A DNA stretch of 64,000 nucleotides, taken from positions 3,269,001-3,333,000 of the forward strand of contig NZ_CP085876.1 in the NCBI RefSeq assembly GCF_013284245.2. The letters run 5' to 3'. The position numbers were made by a program, and so were the translations under genes. The notes under the pieces are model-generated. The model was not told the origin of the DNA. It ran no database searches and saw nothing but the letters and a program-made list of their open reading frames with translations. Positions 50,545 through 60,021 of this stretch are shown here, one piece after another (position 1 is the stretch's first letter; every line of letters starts with the position of its first letter). The DNA is from Brevibacillus sp. DP1.3A (lineage in GTDB: Bacteria; Bacillota; Bacilli; Brevibacillales; Brevibacillaceae).

Positions 50545-51330
50545 TTAAAAAAGACTGGTGAATTCTACACGTCCAGCCAAGAGTTCTGCAAGTTGTACTT
50601 CACGCATTTCATACGTCGGAGATTGTTCTGAAAGCAGCTTGGTTGCGACTGTAATCATATAACCCGTCGTAGGGACAAACGTATAGTAATAAAATTCGTC
50701 GTCATACGCCTGTTCTTCGTCGAACGGCACTGTGAACGAGAGTGGCGACAGGGAGAAACCTTTCCCGACTGCCTTCATAACAGCTTCCTTACGAGTCCAA
50801 AGCTTGTAGAAAGCATGCAACTTTGCCTTCTTGTCTCGTTGAGCATTCACCCATTCGATTTCCTCCGGAACATAAACGTGCTTCATAACTTCGAAGCGGT
50901 CAGCAAGAGTCTTCTCTACGTCGATCCCTATCTCGTCATTGGCGGAGAATGCACATACAACCATCTCATCTGTATGTGAGAGATTGAAATATAACGGTTT
51001 TGGTGAATTTTTCAGAAATAATTTCCCGTACTCGTTTTTGCTGAAAGAGATATTACCAGATTGCACATGTAAGAACTGACCCAAAGCCATTTTGGCGAGA
51101 CATCTCCCAACCAAAAATTCAATCTTTTTTAAGTCGACTTTGTAACGAGAATAGGTGGCACACTCCTCTGCATCCAACAGGTCCAAGCGATCTTGAATCT
51201 CTGTCGACGACAGATTTTCTGGTATTTTCACCCAATGGATAAGAATCTTCGGTCCTACTGTAACCATCTCCCTAACAACATCCGACGATCCACATTGAAC
51301 GGCATTACCGTTGCAAGCTGAACATGTCAT
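50545..51330 (-). CDS. Sfp-type 4'-phosphopantetheinyl transferase
   Basis: A 261-aa protein. Sfp motifs: GKLFLKNSPKPLYFNLSHTD, GIDVEK (Mg-binding D-x-E), and FYKLWTRKEAVMKAVGKG (W-x-x-K-E-A). It moves 4'-phosphopantetheine from CoA onto the carrier-protein Ser, here the NRPS PCPs (Ser990 of the 1491-aa protein and the stand-alone carrier). It is the last gene of the minus-strand operon and overlaps the hydrolase gene by 26 nt. The start is unsure; the residues MTCSACNGNAVQC are unlike the family, and the true start may be at MVTVGPKI. Confidence 0.9.
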   Translation of the reverse strand: MTCSACNGNAVQCGSSDVVREMVTVGPKILIHWVKIPENLSSTEIQDRLDLLDAEECATYSRYKVDLKKIEFLVGRCLAKMALGQFLHVQSGNISFSKNEYGKLFLKNSPKPLYFNLSHTDEMVVCAFSANDEIGIDVEKTLADRFEVMKHVYVPEEIEWVNAQRDKKAKLHAFYKLWTRKEAVMKAVGKGFSLSPLSFTVPFDEEQAYDDEFYYYTFVPTTGYMITVATKLLSEQSPTYEMREVQLAELLAGRVEFTSLF

Positions 51331-52324
51331 GCTTATATCGTTGATAACGTGTCCTAGGCAACAGGTCTAGTGTTTTCTTGGCACCGTCGGGCACATCGCC
51401 GATTATCTGTAAGAGCCATTTACAGACGACTTCTGCGATCACCGATTGTCCGTGATCGCTGTTCGTCAACACCACCAGTGCTTTTTGGAGCTTCGGTAGT
51501 AAACCGATCCATGTCCGATACCCTCGATTGTGCCCACTATGCCAAACGAGGCGTGAGCTTTTTGGCAAAGTCAGAATGTGGTATCCAAGTCCGTAGGGAA
51601 TTGGACGTTCTACACGGTTGTGCATCAGAGCGACCATATCTGGCTGCAAAACACCGCCGCCACCGTTCAGATTCGCCTGAGCGAAACGGATCAGGTCGTC
51701 AAGCGTCGTGTACAAACCTGCTGCTGCCTGTTGCACATGCCAGAGGAGTGGCACTTGTTGCTCCAGATAGTCGTGCCCTCGTGCAGCGTCGTCCACTAAT
51801 TGATCGGAACCCAAGTTGAACGAGCTGTGTTTCATCCCGAGCGGTTCGAGGATCTCTTCACACATGTAGTCAGCAAAGCATTTTCCCGAAACTTTCTCGA
51901 TCAGTATTTGCAAGAGACTGTAACCAGCATTGGTATACCAGAATTCGCCCACAGGATGTGCGGATCGAACATCGGTCAATAGGCCACCGCCTTCTTCATG
52001 AGGACGAATCCCGAGATCACGGACAGATGCCAGCCCCCCCGTGTGTGAGAGCAGATGCCGGACAGTGAGACCCTCGTACACGGTATCTTCGAGATAAAGA
52101 CGCCCTGTTTCCACGAGCTTCATCACACCCCACGCTGTCACTGGCTTGGACAAGGAAGCTGCTTGAAAAAGCGTTGTGGAACGCACCGGTGTATCGCCAT
52201 TTTTACCAAGTAAGCCGAAAGTGTACCGTTCGACATCCGTTTCTGTTTCTAGAACAGCCATGGCGACACCTGGCGTACCAGAGTCCTCAAGGGCATTCAA
52301 GCATGCGTGAGATAACATGTTCAT
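51305..52324 (-). CDS. Beta-lactamase-fold serine hydrolase (S12-type)
   Basis: A 339-aa protein with the penicillin-binding/S12 motifs: S-L-S-K (AASLSKPVTAWG), Y-T-N (FWYTNAGYSLLQ) and HSGHNRG (third motif). It has no signal peptide and no membrane segment, so it should be cytoplasmic. In NRPS clusters such enzymes include D-amino-acid-recognising esterases and peptidases. ClbP/XcnG, which free colibactin- or xenocoumacin-type prodrugs from N-acyl-D-Asn, belong to the same fold but have membrane anchors. Its ATG overlaps the ABC-F stop (ATGA), so it is coupled. A D-Asn-directed role is an inference. Confidence 0.85.
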   Translation of the reverse strand: MNMLSHACLNALEDSGTPGVAMAVLETETDVERYTFGLLGKNGDTPVRSTTLFQAASLSKPVTAWGVMKLVETGRLYLEDTVYEGLTVRHLLSHTGGLASVRDLGIRPHEEGGGLLTDVRSAHPVGEFWYTNAGYSLLQILIEKVSGKCFADYMCEEILEPLGMKHSSFNLGSDQLVDDAARGHDYLEQQVPLLWHVQQAAAGLYTTLDDLIRFAQANLNGGGGVLQPDMVALMHNRVERPIPYGLGYHILTLPKSSRLVWHSGHNRGYRTWIGLLPKLQKALVVLTNSDHGQSVIAEVVCKWLLQIIGDVPDGAKKTLDLLPRTRYQRYKHDMFSLQR

Positions 52325-54084
52325 TTTAGGAGCTCCCTTTTTTGGCGTATCAAATCTTTGAATTCATTGTCGAGCTCGTTATAGGCAGGGGAGCCAATCT
52401 CGTGCTTGGTGAGATCTCCGAGCACCAAGCTCAAGCGAGTTTCGATGACAAGCAACTGTTCCTCCTCTACCCGACTTTTTTTCGAAGGAACCTTCTCATT
52501 CGAGCCATTTCCTTCACTCAATTGGCGATTCATGTATTCGCTAAAGGTCCCCAGCACCTGTTTGAACTTTCCGTTTTCAAACACCAACAGCTGGTCGCAC
52601 AACTTCTCTAACATATAGCGATCATGGGAAACGATCAACATCGTACCGTTGTAATCTGCGAGTGTATCCTCCAATTGCTCGCGGCTTTGCAGGTCAAGGT
52701 GGTTGGTCGGCTCGTCGAGGATCAAGAAGTTGTGTTCCATTAGGATCATACGGCCAATCTTAAAGCGGGTGCGTTCCCCTAAACTCCACTTCTTGATCTC
52801 GCGCGAGAGCTTTGCCTCGTCAAGTCCCATGTTGTGCATGAGGATGCGTGCCTTGGATTGAATCTCGCCTCGGAAATGGGAGATCAGATTCAGGCCCGTC
52901 GATTCTTCTGGTAAGTCAGTTACATCCTGCGAGAGATAGACAACTTCAGCCGTCGGGCTAATCCACAGATCCCCTTCCGTCCAGCGTTCTTGGTCAAGCA
53001 ACATCCGGATCAGGGTGGTTTTTCCACAACCATTCGGACCGATCAATCCGATGCGATTTCCGCGCTGGATGGCAAACTCCGTATTCCGGAACAACCAGCG
53101 TTCTCCGTACTTTTTCCCAAGCCCCTTCGCTTCAGCGAGACGCTTGCCTCGCTTGGAAGCACTGCCAAAATCGAATGAAACTTTTTGTTCTTGCTTTGGT
53201 TTTTCTACGCCCTCCGTTATCATGCGTTCCAGACGTTTGAGCTTGTTCTTCACCTGTTTGTCAAGTTTCTTGACCTTTGCACGATCATGTTCGCGCAAAC
53301 CGATTTGGCGATTCTCAGATAAGGAGCCTTGTTTACCCGCTTGCCTGTGTCCAGCCGCCGTCCAAGTCTTAAGTTGGGCTATTTCTGCTTGGACTTTTTC
53401 ACTTTGTTTCTTTTGTGTCTGATAGAGGTGCAGTTGAGATTGGTACTGACGCTCCTTCTCCTCGCGATAGAACGAGTAGTTGCCTGCATACGACTTGAGT
53501 TTACCGTCATCGAGTTCGATAATCCGATTAACAGTTTTGTCGAGGAAGTAACGGTCGTGGGAGATCACCAAGATTGTGCCCGAGAACTTTCCCATCTCTT
53601 CCGTCAGCCACTCGACCCCTTGAAAATCAAGATGGTTGGTCGGCTCGTCTAGAATCAGGAAATCTGGCTGACTAATCCATATGTTAGCGAGAGCCAGTTT
53701 GGTACGCTCTCCGCCACTCAAACCGTCAAAACGATCTTCCCGCCACTCCTGTACTTTGTTGAGACCGATAAAGCTTGTCACTTCAAGGAACTTATCTACC
53801 TGTTCAGCATTATTGCCATCGAGCAATATCGACTGAAAACTATTTACCGTATAGGAGCAAGATTGTAGCAGGTAGCCAATCTTGAGATCCTGTTTCATCT
53901 GAATGATGCTTCCTTCGTCTGACTGAAGATTGCCGAACAGGATATTGGCAAGTGTAGTCTTACCTGTGCCGTTAACTCCAACTAATCCGATGCGCTCTTG
54001 TACCCCGATCTCCAAGGATACATCTGATAGAATCGTGCGCTCTCCGAAACTTTTATGAAGGTTACAAACTCTAAGTATTGTCAA
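52321..54084 (-). CDS. ABC-F ATPase, probable ribosome-protection/self-resistance protein
   Basis: A 587-aa protein; TTG start (MTILRVCNLHK) chosen for the AAGGAG site 5' to it. Two ABC domains with GVNGTGKTT and GPNGCGKTT (Walker A), LSGGERTKLALA and WSLGERTRFKIG (signatures), and FLILDEPTNHLD twice; no membrane segment. The linker (residues about 200-310, KKQSEKVQAEIAQLKTWTAA, KVKKLDKQVKNKLKRLERMI) is the part ABC-F proteins insert next to the ribosomal P-site tRNA. In antibiotic clusters this group protects the producer's ribosome. A hairpin covers the translation start (see 54088). Confidence 0.9.
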   Translation of the reverse strand: MTILRVCNLHKSFGERTILSDVSLEIGVQERIGLVGVNGTGKTTLANILFGNLQSDEGSIIQMKQDLKIGYLLQSCSYTVNSFQSILLDGNNAEQVDKFLEVTSFIGLNKVQEWREDRFDGLSGGERTKLALANIWISQPDFLILDEPTNHLDFQGVEWLTEEMGKFSGTILVISHDRYFLDKTVNRIIELDDGKLKSYAGNYSFYREEKERQYQSQLHLYQTQKKQSEKVQAEIAQLKTWTAAGHRQAGKQGSLSENRQIGLREHDRAKVKKLDKQVKNKLKRLERMITEGVEKPKQEQKVSFDFGSASKRGKRLAEAKGLGKKYGERWLFRNTEFAIQRGNRIGLIGPNGCGKTTLIRMLLDQERWTEGDLWISPTAEVVYLSQDVTDLPEESTGLNLISHFRGEIQSKARILMHNMGLDEAKLSREIKKWSLGERTRFKIGRMILMEHNFLILDEPTNHLDLQSREQLEDTLADYNGTMLIVSHDRYMLEKLCDQLLVFENGKFKQVLGTFSEYMNRQLSEGNGSNEKVPSKKSRVEEEQLLVIETRLSLVLGDLTKHEIGSPAYNELDNEFKDLIRQKRELLK

Positions 54085-54087
54085 TGG

Positions 54088-54122
54088 TACCACCCTCTCC
54101 TTATAAGTGGCAAAGGGTGGTA
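54088..54122 (-). promoter_or_regulatory. Hairpin around the ABC-F ribosome binding site
   Basis: TACCACCCT/AGGGTGGTA, 9-bp perfect arms (54088-54096 with 54114-54122), loop 17 nt. The AAGGAG site of the ABC-F gene is in the loop and the TTG start follows the 3' arm by three bases. A candidate for translational control by drug-stalled ribosomes, as known for other resistance genes. Confidence 0.5.
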
Positions 54123-54153
54123 TGGAAAAGTTCCGTACACCCAATCGACCGTC

Positions 54154-55119
54154 TTACTTTTTTATTGCATTGATGACGCGGAACTGCTGTATCCCAGTCT
54201 GCATATCATTGTAAATTCCAGACCCTGGCAAGGAGAGCGAATCTTTCATGCCTTCCATGAAATCCTGGTCCATTTTCCCGTACGCCGAGTAGTGATTTTC
54301 GGCAACTTCATCGCAAGACGTGAGGATGTTCTCTGTGATGTCTTGGTTGCGCAAGATCTCAAAGCCCAGCGAGATCAGGTATAGCTCAAATTCTGGCCAC
54401 TTATCAGTTGGCAACATATCACCGTACAGGAAGTGACCTCCTGTTTTCAACACGCGGTACACACCATCATAAAACTTATGAATGTTGGGATAACCGTGCG
54501 AAGATTCGCAGTTGAACACCGCATCGAATGTTTCGCTTTCGAACGGTAGGTTTTCCGCATCGCCTACGAGGAAGAACATGTTGTCGCCTTTATGACGAAC
54601 ATGGTCGAACTGTACAGATGCTTCGGTGAGATCGAGTCCCACGCAGGTATGAGCTTTGTAATATTTGTTAATACCAGCCAAGTTGCCACCGCGTCCACAA
54701 CCAACGTCAAGAACTTTCTTGTCCTTCAGATTGACTTGTCCCACGATCTCAAACAAAAGCTTCAGCGGGTTTTTGTTCAGCATGGAATCGTCTACTTCGA
54801 ATTGAGCATATTGCTCATTCTCTGTCACTTTGTAACCCCAGTTCAGAAATGTAACAAATCGGGTCATGTTGCTGACTTCAAGAGACTCTGCAACCGTTGT
54901 GAAGTGCTTTTTGATGTCCTCCTTATCGACATGACGAACGTTGTCGAGAATAGTCACACCACTCATGTCGATAGACTCTTCCATCAACATAATCGGTACC
55001 TCGGTACGTACGATGTATTTGATACCGCATGGCTCACATGTCAGGTTGTCGCCTTCTGTAGTAAGCTTTGTTTGGCATTTTGGACAAGCCAACAGGTGGA
55101 AGTGATTCGTTTTTAGCAA
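54154..55119 (-). CDS. SAM-dependent methyltransferase with N-terminal zinc ribbon
   Basis: A 321-aa protein. Residues 12-35 form a Trm112-like ribbon (LACPKCQTKL, CEPCGIKY); residues about 115-240 the class I methyltransferase core with VLDVGCGRGGN (SAM loop), GLDLTEASV, VGDAENLPFESETFDAVF and a final FLYGDMLPTDKWPEFELYLI. It probably methylates the peptide product at N or O after or during assembly. Two features recall RebM/O-methyl type enzymes: the LPFE-x-x-x-FD core and the N-terminal Cys ribbon. It sits directly downstream of the carrier protein gene. Confidence 0.85.
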   Translation of the reverse strand: MLKTNHFHLLACPKCQTKLTTEGDNLTCEPCGIKYIVRTEVPIMLMEESIDMSGVTILDNVRHVDKEDIKKHFTTVAESLEVSNMTRFVTFLNWGYKVTENEQYAQFEVDDSMLNKNPLKLLFEIVGQVNLKDKKVLDVGCGRGGNLAGINKYYKAHTCVGLDLTEASVQFDHVRHKGDNMFFLVGDAENLPFESETFDAVFNCESSHGYPNIHKFYDGVYRVLKTGGHFLYGDMLPTDKWPEFELYLISLGFEILRNQDITENILTSCDEVAENHYSAYGKMDQDFMEGMKDSLSLPGSGIYNDMQTGIQQFRVINAIKK

Positions 55120-55146
55120 TGTTCATCCCTCTTTTCTTAGTCGCGT

Positions 55147-55401
55147 TTATGCAATGCGTTTTTCTACGTAATTCACTACATCTTGCAGCGTTTGGAAGAC
55201 TTTATAGTTCAAGTCCTCATCTTCGAATTCGAAATTGAATTGATTTTCGATCGCGACGATCAACTTGATGAAGCTCAAGGAGCTAAGACCAATACTGGTT
55301 AGGGAATCTTTGAGCTGAAGTTGATCAACTTGCTCACCTAACTCCAGTTCACGTTTCAAAATTTCTTTAAGTTGAGTTGCGATACCTATTGTGTTTGTCA
55401 A
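55147..55401 (-). CDS. Stand-alone acyl/peptidyl carrier protein
   Basis: An 84-aa protein. A TTG start follows GGGAGGTATTCATT with ideal spacing; the longer frame runs through that site. The carrier signature is GLSSLSFIKLIVAI, with the phosphopantetheine Ser in S-L (usual G-x-D-S-L, here with S-S-L, lacking the Asp). Acidic helices follow (FNFEFEDEDL, LQDVVNYVEKRI). It is a free-standing carrier, so an extra loading, tailoring or transfer step in trans is expected, probably with the methyltransferase or the terminal condensation domain of the upstream NRPS. Confidence 0.85.
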   Translation of the reverse strand: MTNTIGIATQLKEILKRELELGEQVDQLQLKDSLTSIGLSSLSFIKLIVAIENQFNFEFEDEDLNYKVFQTLQDVVNYVEKRIA

Positions 55402-55518
55402 AATGAATACCTCCCTCAAAGAATTAAAGTTTTCTCCGTTTATCTAACTTTCACGCATGTTTTCATCTTTGACTCACGAAGCGCTTGAGGATAAAAAGTC
55501 AAAAATTAAAACTTCCTC

Positions 55519-58500
55519 TTAATGAAACAAATGATCGAGCTCATCGTCACTTAATGAAATCGTAGCAAAGTCGCTCGCATCAAAAGTGGCTCTCTCTTGT
55601 CCACAGCAGAAGCGGATGACCTCGCGCAACTGATCGGCGAAGCGATCCAAGAACAATTCTATCGTCGCTTGATGGAAGCGTTGACGACTGTACGTAACTG
55701 TAATGGTTAGACTCTTGTCTTGAACAAACGCAAGCACGTCCAGTAACGCAGTCGTATGATTGGTAGGGCATATGTCCGCTCCATGCTCTTCGCTTGCGAG
55801 TGTGAACGGCAGACCACGCAGCTGATTGTCGATCTCCCCCAAATAATTGAAGCGTACTCCTCGCTGCAAACGAGCCGGCAGTCGTTTCGCCATGTAGACG
55901 AGTGCGCCGTATCCCGCTCCCTTCAGCCGAACGTTACGCAGCTCGGTTTTGACGGTACGGATCTGTCGTTCCCAATCCCTTGGGTGCACAGGAATGGCGA
56001 CAGGGAACATGGTCGTGAACCAACCGACTGTTCGAGTTACATCAAGCCTCTCGACGACTGGGTCACGGCCATGCCCTTCAAGTTCGAGTCGAACAAGATC
56101 TCGATTGCTGTGTATGTGTATCGCTCGCACAAGTGCGGCGACCAGCAAATCCTGTGTCTGTGTTTGGAATCCTTCATGAGCTCGAACCTGCAAAAACTCT
56201 GTCTCCTCTGGAGTAAAGGTCCGGGTAATCGTCTCGCAATCGGCCAACGAATTTCCACCGTCCATTTCTGGGGTGAAATCGAATTCATCTGTTTCCGTTC
56301 CATCTTTGGCAGTCCACATCTCTTCTTCTTCTCGCGCGGCCGTTTGACTGTATGTCATCAACGCTTCAGCCCATTGCTGCATCGAGTGTGTTTTCATTGG
56401 CAGGCGGTTATGTTCATCTAACAAAGTGGCAAGGTCTTCAAACAAGATCTGCCAAGAGACGGCATCCACAACAAGATGATGCGCCGTAAGTAGCAGGCGC
56501 TGCCCTTGAGAGCCAAGGTCGAACAAGGCGGCACGCAGAAGTGGGCCTTTCGTCAAGCGGATCGAAGTTTTACATGCCTGTGCAACTTCACGGAGATTGT
56601 CGTAAAGCTCCTGAGCCCTAAGAGTGGACAGATCGTGGGTTTCCAGAAGCAATTCCTCCGGCACTTCCGATTCCAGATATGTTAACGCTTGTTTCTCTTG
56701 GTCATAGAACAAACGCAGCGAATCGTGAAGTTGGATCAATTGTTTGATCGACTCACGGAGTTTTTTTGGCGTCTGATGGCGCTTTAGCTCCAACAGGACC
56801 GATTGGTTCCAGTGATGTGGGTTTGCGAATTTTTGTGAGAAGAACCAAGACATAATCGGCGTCGGGGTCAGAGTGCCGCTTGCAGGAGTCTGCGGGTACA
56901 GTGTATGTGAACTGTTTGTAGCGACAATCGCCAGTTCACGGATCACCGGATAAGCAAGTACATCCTTCGTTTGTATCTGGATTTTGGCTTGGCGGAGTTT
57001 ATTGACGATTTGAATTGCCTTTACAGAATCACCTCCCAATTGATAAAAGTTATCGGTCGCCTTCACCGATTCAATCCCTAAGACGTCGCGTATCGCTTTG
57101 ACTACGACCACTTCGACTGTCTCATTCAGTAGTTCGGACAGTTCATCGTTGATGGCCGTTTCGATTGGATCAGGCAATGCAGATCGGTCGACCTTGCCGT
57201 TCGCAGTCAGAGGCAGATGTTCGAGAAATACGAAGTACGACGGCACCATATAACCAGGCATAGCCTCTACTAGATGCTGGCGTAACTCAAATGCACTCAC
57301 AACCCCCTCACCCGCAACCAAATAGGCGACTAGTTGCTTCGTCCCGTTTGCATCGGTGTAATCCAAAACTACGGCATCCGAAACAGCTCTGTGTTGCAGC
57401 AAACGGTGCTCGATCTCACCCAGTTCGATGCGGTAGCCGCGAATTTTAATTTGATTGTCCAGTCGCCCCAGATAGGTGATCTGACCAGACTTCGTACGAA
57501 TCGCGAGGTCTCCTGTCTTATAGAAACGACGGCCTGGTAAAAAGGGATTTGGCAGGAAGCGTTCCGTTGTCAGTTCTGGTCGGTTCAGATAACCGCGTGC
57601 TACACCGTCACCCGAAATGTACAGTTCTCCCGCCGTTCCCGTCGGAACCGGTTGTCCATCCCTGTCTAGCAAATAGATCTGCGTGTTGGAGATAGGTAGG
57701 CCGATTGGCACCGAAGCCCCTGTATCCAGAGTTGGGTCGTATCGATGAATCATGCAACCGACAACCGTTTCTGTCGGACCGTATTCGTTGAAGACCGTAA
57801 CGTTTCCGCCAGAGTTCTCGACGATTTCACGAGCCACTTCCGTTTTCAGGTCTTCCCCACCAATAATCCATCGGCGAACCGAACCTTCGAGAGAGTCCCG
57901 CCCTCGAAGCAAAGCGAGATGCGCAGGTGTGGCTTTGACCACGGTTGCCCGCCGCTCTTGCAAAATACGATCAAGAATAAAACCCCCGCCTTTTTCGGCA
58001 TAAATCACCACTTCACGGCCTGTAACAAGCGGTGGAAAAATCGACGTTACGGTCAAGTCAAACGACAGGGACGAGTACATGGCGATCGCATCATCTTCGT
58101 CTGGTAGATACGTTGCTTGCGCCCACCAGACGTAGTTCACAAGACCTCGATGCTCGATCACTGCTCCCTTAGGGAGTCCGGTTGATCCAGAGGTATAGAT
58201 GACATAGGCAGCATCGGAAAGTTCGTTAACCAACTCCGGATTGGTCGTCTCCTTCGCAAGAGGTGCGCTTAGTTCAAGAAGTTGTCCCGTGTAGGAAACT
58301 CCCGATGCAAAAGAACGATCCGTAAGAACTACATGCACTCCGCTGTCATCCAAAATATGCTGGATACGGTCGGCTGGATAGCTGGGGTCGATCGGCACAT
58401 AGGTTCCGCCCGCTTTGAGGACCCCAAGCAGTGCAACCAACATCTCAGGAGAATGCGCGAGATGGACGCCAATCAGGTTGTTGCGAGTCACGCCTTGTCT

Positions 58501-59994
58501 ACGCAAATGATGCGCGAGACGATTCGCCTTCGCATTGAGTTCCGCGTAGGTCAATGATTGATCATCAAAGGAAACCGCCTTTTTGTTTGGCGTTCGGGCT
58601 GCTTGCTCTTCGATGAGTAGGTGCACAGGACGTTTCGGATAATCAGCTTCCGTAGCATTGCGTTCATTTATTTCCGATGAGTACTCCGCATCCGTGAGAA
58701 GAGGCAAACTGCCAATTCGAGCGTCGCTATTCTCCGTGACCACTTCAATCAGATGACAAAGGCGATCATAGAGCACCTCGATGTCCTCATCGGCATACTC
58801 GTCCGTTTTGTAGTCAAACTGCAATTCCAATTCCCCAAGCCATTCCTTGATTACGACTTGCATCGGATAGTACTGGTTTCCGCTGTAGTACTCATCATGC
58901 ATGAGTTCCCCTTCCGAAAACTCATGATCCATAAGCGTGTTGTAGTAGTTAACTGAAAGTCGAAACAGCCCTCCAGAGCCCTGTTTCGACAACTCCAAGT
59001 CTTGAACAAGCACATCATAAGGATAACGTTGGTGATAATATGAACGGGTGAGTTCAGCCCCCACTCGCTTCATCAAAGCCTCAAGCCTCTCTTCTGGATC
59101 GACTTGTATTCGGATCGGCATGGTACTCGTAAACATGCCAAAGATTTTCTTTTCTCTGACTCCGGATCGATTCATGACTGGCGTTCCAATGATCAGATCT
59201 TCCTGTTGTGTGCACTTGTACAGATGGAGGAACAACAGGGAGACAAAAAACGTATTCAGCGAAAATTTGTGCTCTACTATCCAGTTCCGTACCCGTTCAG
59301 CCATCTCCCCACTCATGTGAAATCGTTTTCGGTGCCCCGCTGCAAAGGACGAATTTTTTTGCAAAGAAGATTCCGAGAGGTCTGTAAATATTTCTCGCCA
59401 GAACAGGCGGTCTTTCTCGAAACGATTGGATTGCAAATACTGCTGTTCTTTGGCGACGTAGTCGAGATAACTAGGCTGCTCTTCTACACCTACTGTTTCA
59501 CCAGTAGAAAGGCGTCTATAGACGTTCGCGACCTGTTCGCTAAGCAAACGTATCGACCAACCATCAGCAATCAGATGATGAAACTTCAAATAATAAGCGT
59601 GTTCACCATCGCGAACGGTTACCATCGCGAAATCGAACAACGGGTGTTCATAGAGGGGGAACGGCTTTTGAAACTCCCCCTGCACCCAAGCATCTGCTGC
59701 GATGTGTGGGTCGGATGCATCAGAAAAATCGAAGTGTTGCAACGATTTTCTTGCATAAGGTTGCACGTACTGCTGTGCTTCGTTCCCCTCTTGACGGATC
59801 TGGAGTCTCATTCCTTCATGGTTCTCAATGAAGCGTTGAATAGCCTCCTCCAGCAATTCAAGATTGACTTTTCCGTAGATACGAATCAGTCCGCCGATAT
59901 TGTTCAGGGAAGTGTTCGGGTACAGGTTCTCGATGTACCAAATGCGCTTCTGGGCATGAGTCAACGGGTAATAAGTCTGTGTGGCACATACCAT
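55519..59994 (-). CDS. NRPS, C-A-PCP-E module, predicted Asn (epimerised to D-Asn)
   Basis: A 1491-aa protein. C domain 1-450 with HHLIADG near 139; it opens YPLTHAQKRIWYIE, like starter condensation domains that N-acylate the first residue. A domain 460-960 with YTSGSTGLPKGAV and NEYGPTE. The binding-pocket residues by alignment to GrsA read D-L-T-K-I-G-E-V-G-K, the asparagine code. PCP with LGGDSVKAIQ, Ser990. E domain 1050-1480 with HHLVVDAVSW near 1172, VGWFTTMFPV and FNYLGEID. No thioesterase. The result would be an acyl-D-Asn or X-D-Asn thioester passed on in trans. Confidence 0.9.
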   Translation of the reverse strand: MVCATQTYYPLTHAQKRIWYIENLYPNTSLNNIGGLIRIYGKVNLELLEEAIQRFIENHEGMRLQIRQEGNEAQQYVQPYARKSLQHFDFSDASDPHIAADAWVQGEFQKPFPLYEHPLFDFAMVTVRDGEHAYYLKFHHLIADGWSIRLLSEQVANVYRRLSTGETVGVEEQPSYLDYVAKEQQYLQSNRFEKDRLFWREIFTDLSESSLQKNSSFAAGHRKRFHMSGEMAERVRNWIVEHKFSLNTFFVSLLFLHLYKCTQQEDLIIGTPVMNRSGVREKKIFGMFTSTMPIRIQVDPEERLEALMKRVGAELTRSYYHQRYPYDVLVQDLELSKQGSGGLFRLSVNYYNTLMDHEFSEGELMHDEYYSGNQYYPMQVVIKEWLGELELQFDYKTDEYADEDIEVLYDRLCHLIEVVTENSDARIGSLPLLTDAEYSSEINERNATEADYPKRPVHLLIEEQAARTPNKKAVSFDDQSLTYAELNAKANRLAHHLRRQGVTRNNLIGVHLAHSPEMLVALLGVLKAGGTYVPIDPSYPADRIQHILDDSGVHVVLTDRSFASGVSYTGQLLELSAPLAKETTNPELVNELSDAAYVIYTSGSTGLPKGAVIEHRGLVNYVWWAQATYLPDEDDAIAMYSSLSFDLTVTSIFPPLVTGREVVIYAEKGGGFILDRILQERRATVVKATPAHLALLRGRDSLEGSVRRWIIGGEDLKTEVAREIVENSGGNVTVFNEYGPTETVVGCMIHRYDPTLDTGASVPIGLPISNTQIYLLDRDGQPVPTGTAGELYISGDGVARGYLNRPELTTERFLPNPFLPGRRFYKTGDLAIRTKSGQITYLGRLDNQIKIRGYRIELGEIEHRLLQHRAVSDAVVLDYTDANGTKQLVAYLVAGEGVVSAFELRQHLVEAMPGYMVPSYFVFLEHLPLTANGKVDRSALPDPIETAINDELSELLNETVEVVVVKAIRDVLGIESVKATDNFYQLGGDSVKAIQIVNKLRQAKIQIQTKDVLAYPVIRELAIVATNSSHTLYPQTPASGTLTPTPIMSWFFSQKFANPHHWNQSVLLELKRHQTPKKLRESIKQLIQLHDSLRLFYDQEKQALTYLESEVPEELLLETHDLSTLRAQELYDNLREVAQACKTSIRLTKGPLLRAALFDLGSQGQRLLLTAHHLVVDAVSWQILFEDLATLLDEHNRLPMKTHSMQQWAEALMTYSQTAAREEEEMWTAKDGTETDEFDFTPEMDGGNSLADCETITRTFTPEETEFLQVRAHEGFQTQTQDLLVAALVRAIHIHSNRDLVRLELEGHGRDPVVERLDVTRTVGWFTTMFPVAIPVHPRDWERQIRTVKTELRNVRLKGAGYGALVYMAKRLPARLQRGVRFNYLGEIDNQLRGLPFTLASEEHGADICPTNHTTALLDVLAFVQDKSLTITVTYSRQRFHQATIELFLDRFADQLREVIRFCCGQERATFDASDFATISLSDDELDHLFH

Positions 59995-60021
59995 AAGGGC
60001 ATGTCTCTCCCTTCGTTAACG

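Noticed and set aside
54086..54096. AGGGTGGTACC on the minus strand, like the T-box antiterminator sequence
   Set aside because: It lacks the following GCG, there is only 70 nt between the genes, no specifier hairpin or terminator is present, and it is explained as one arm of the ABC-F hairpin.
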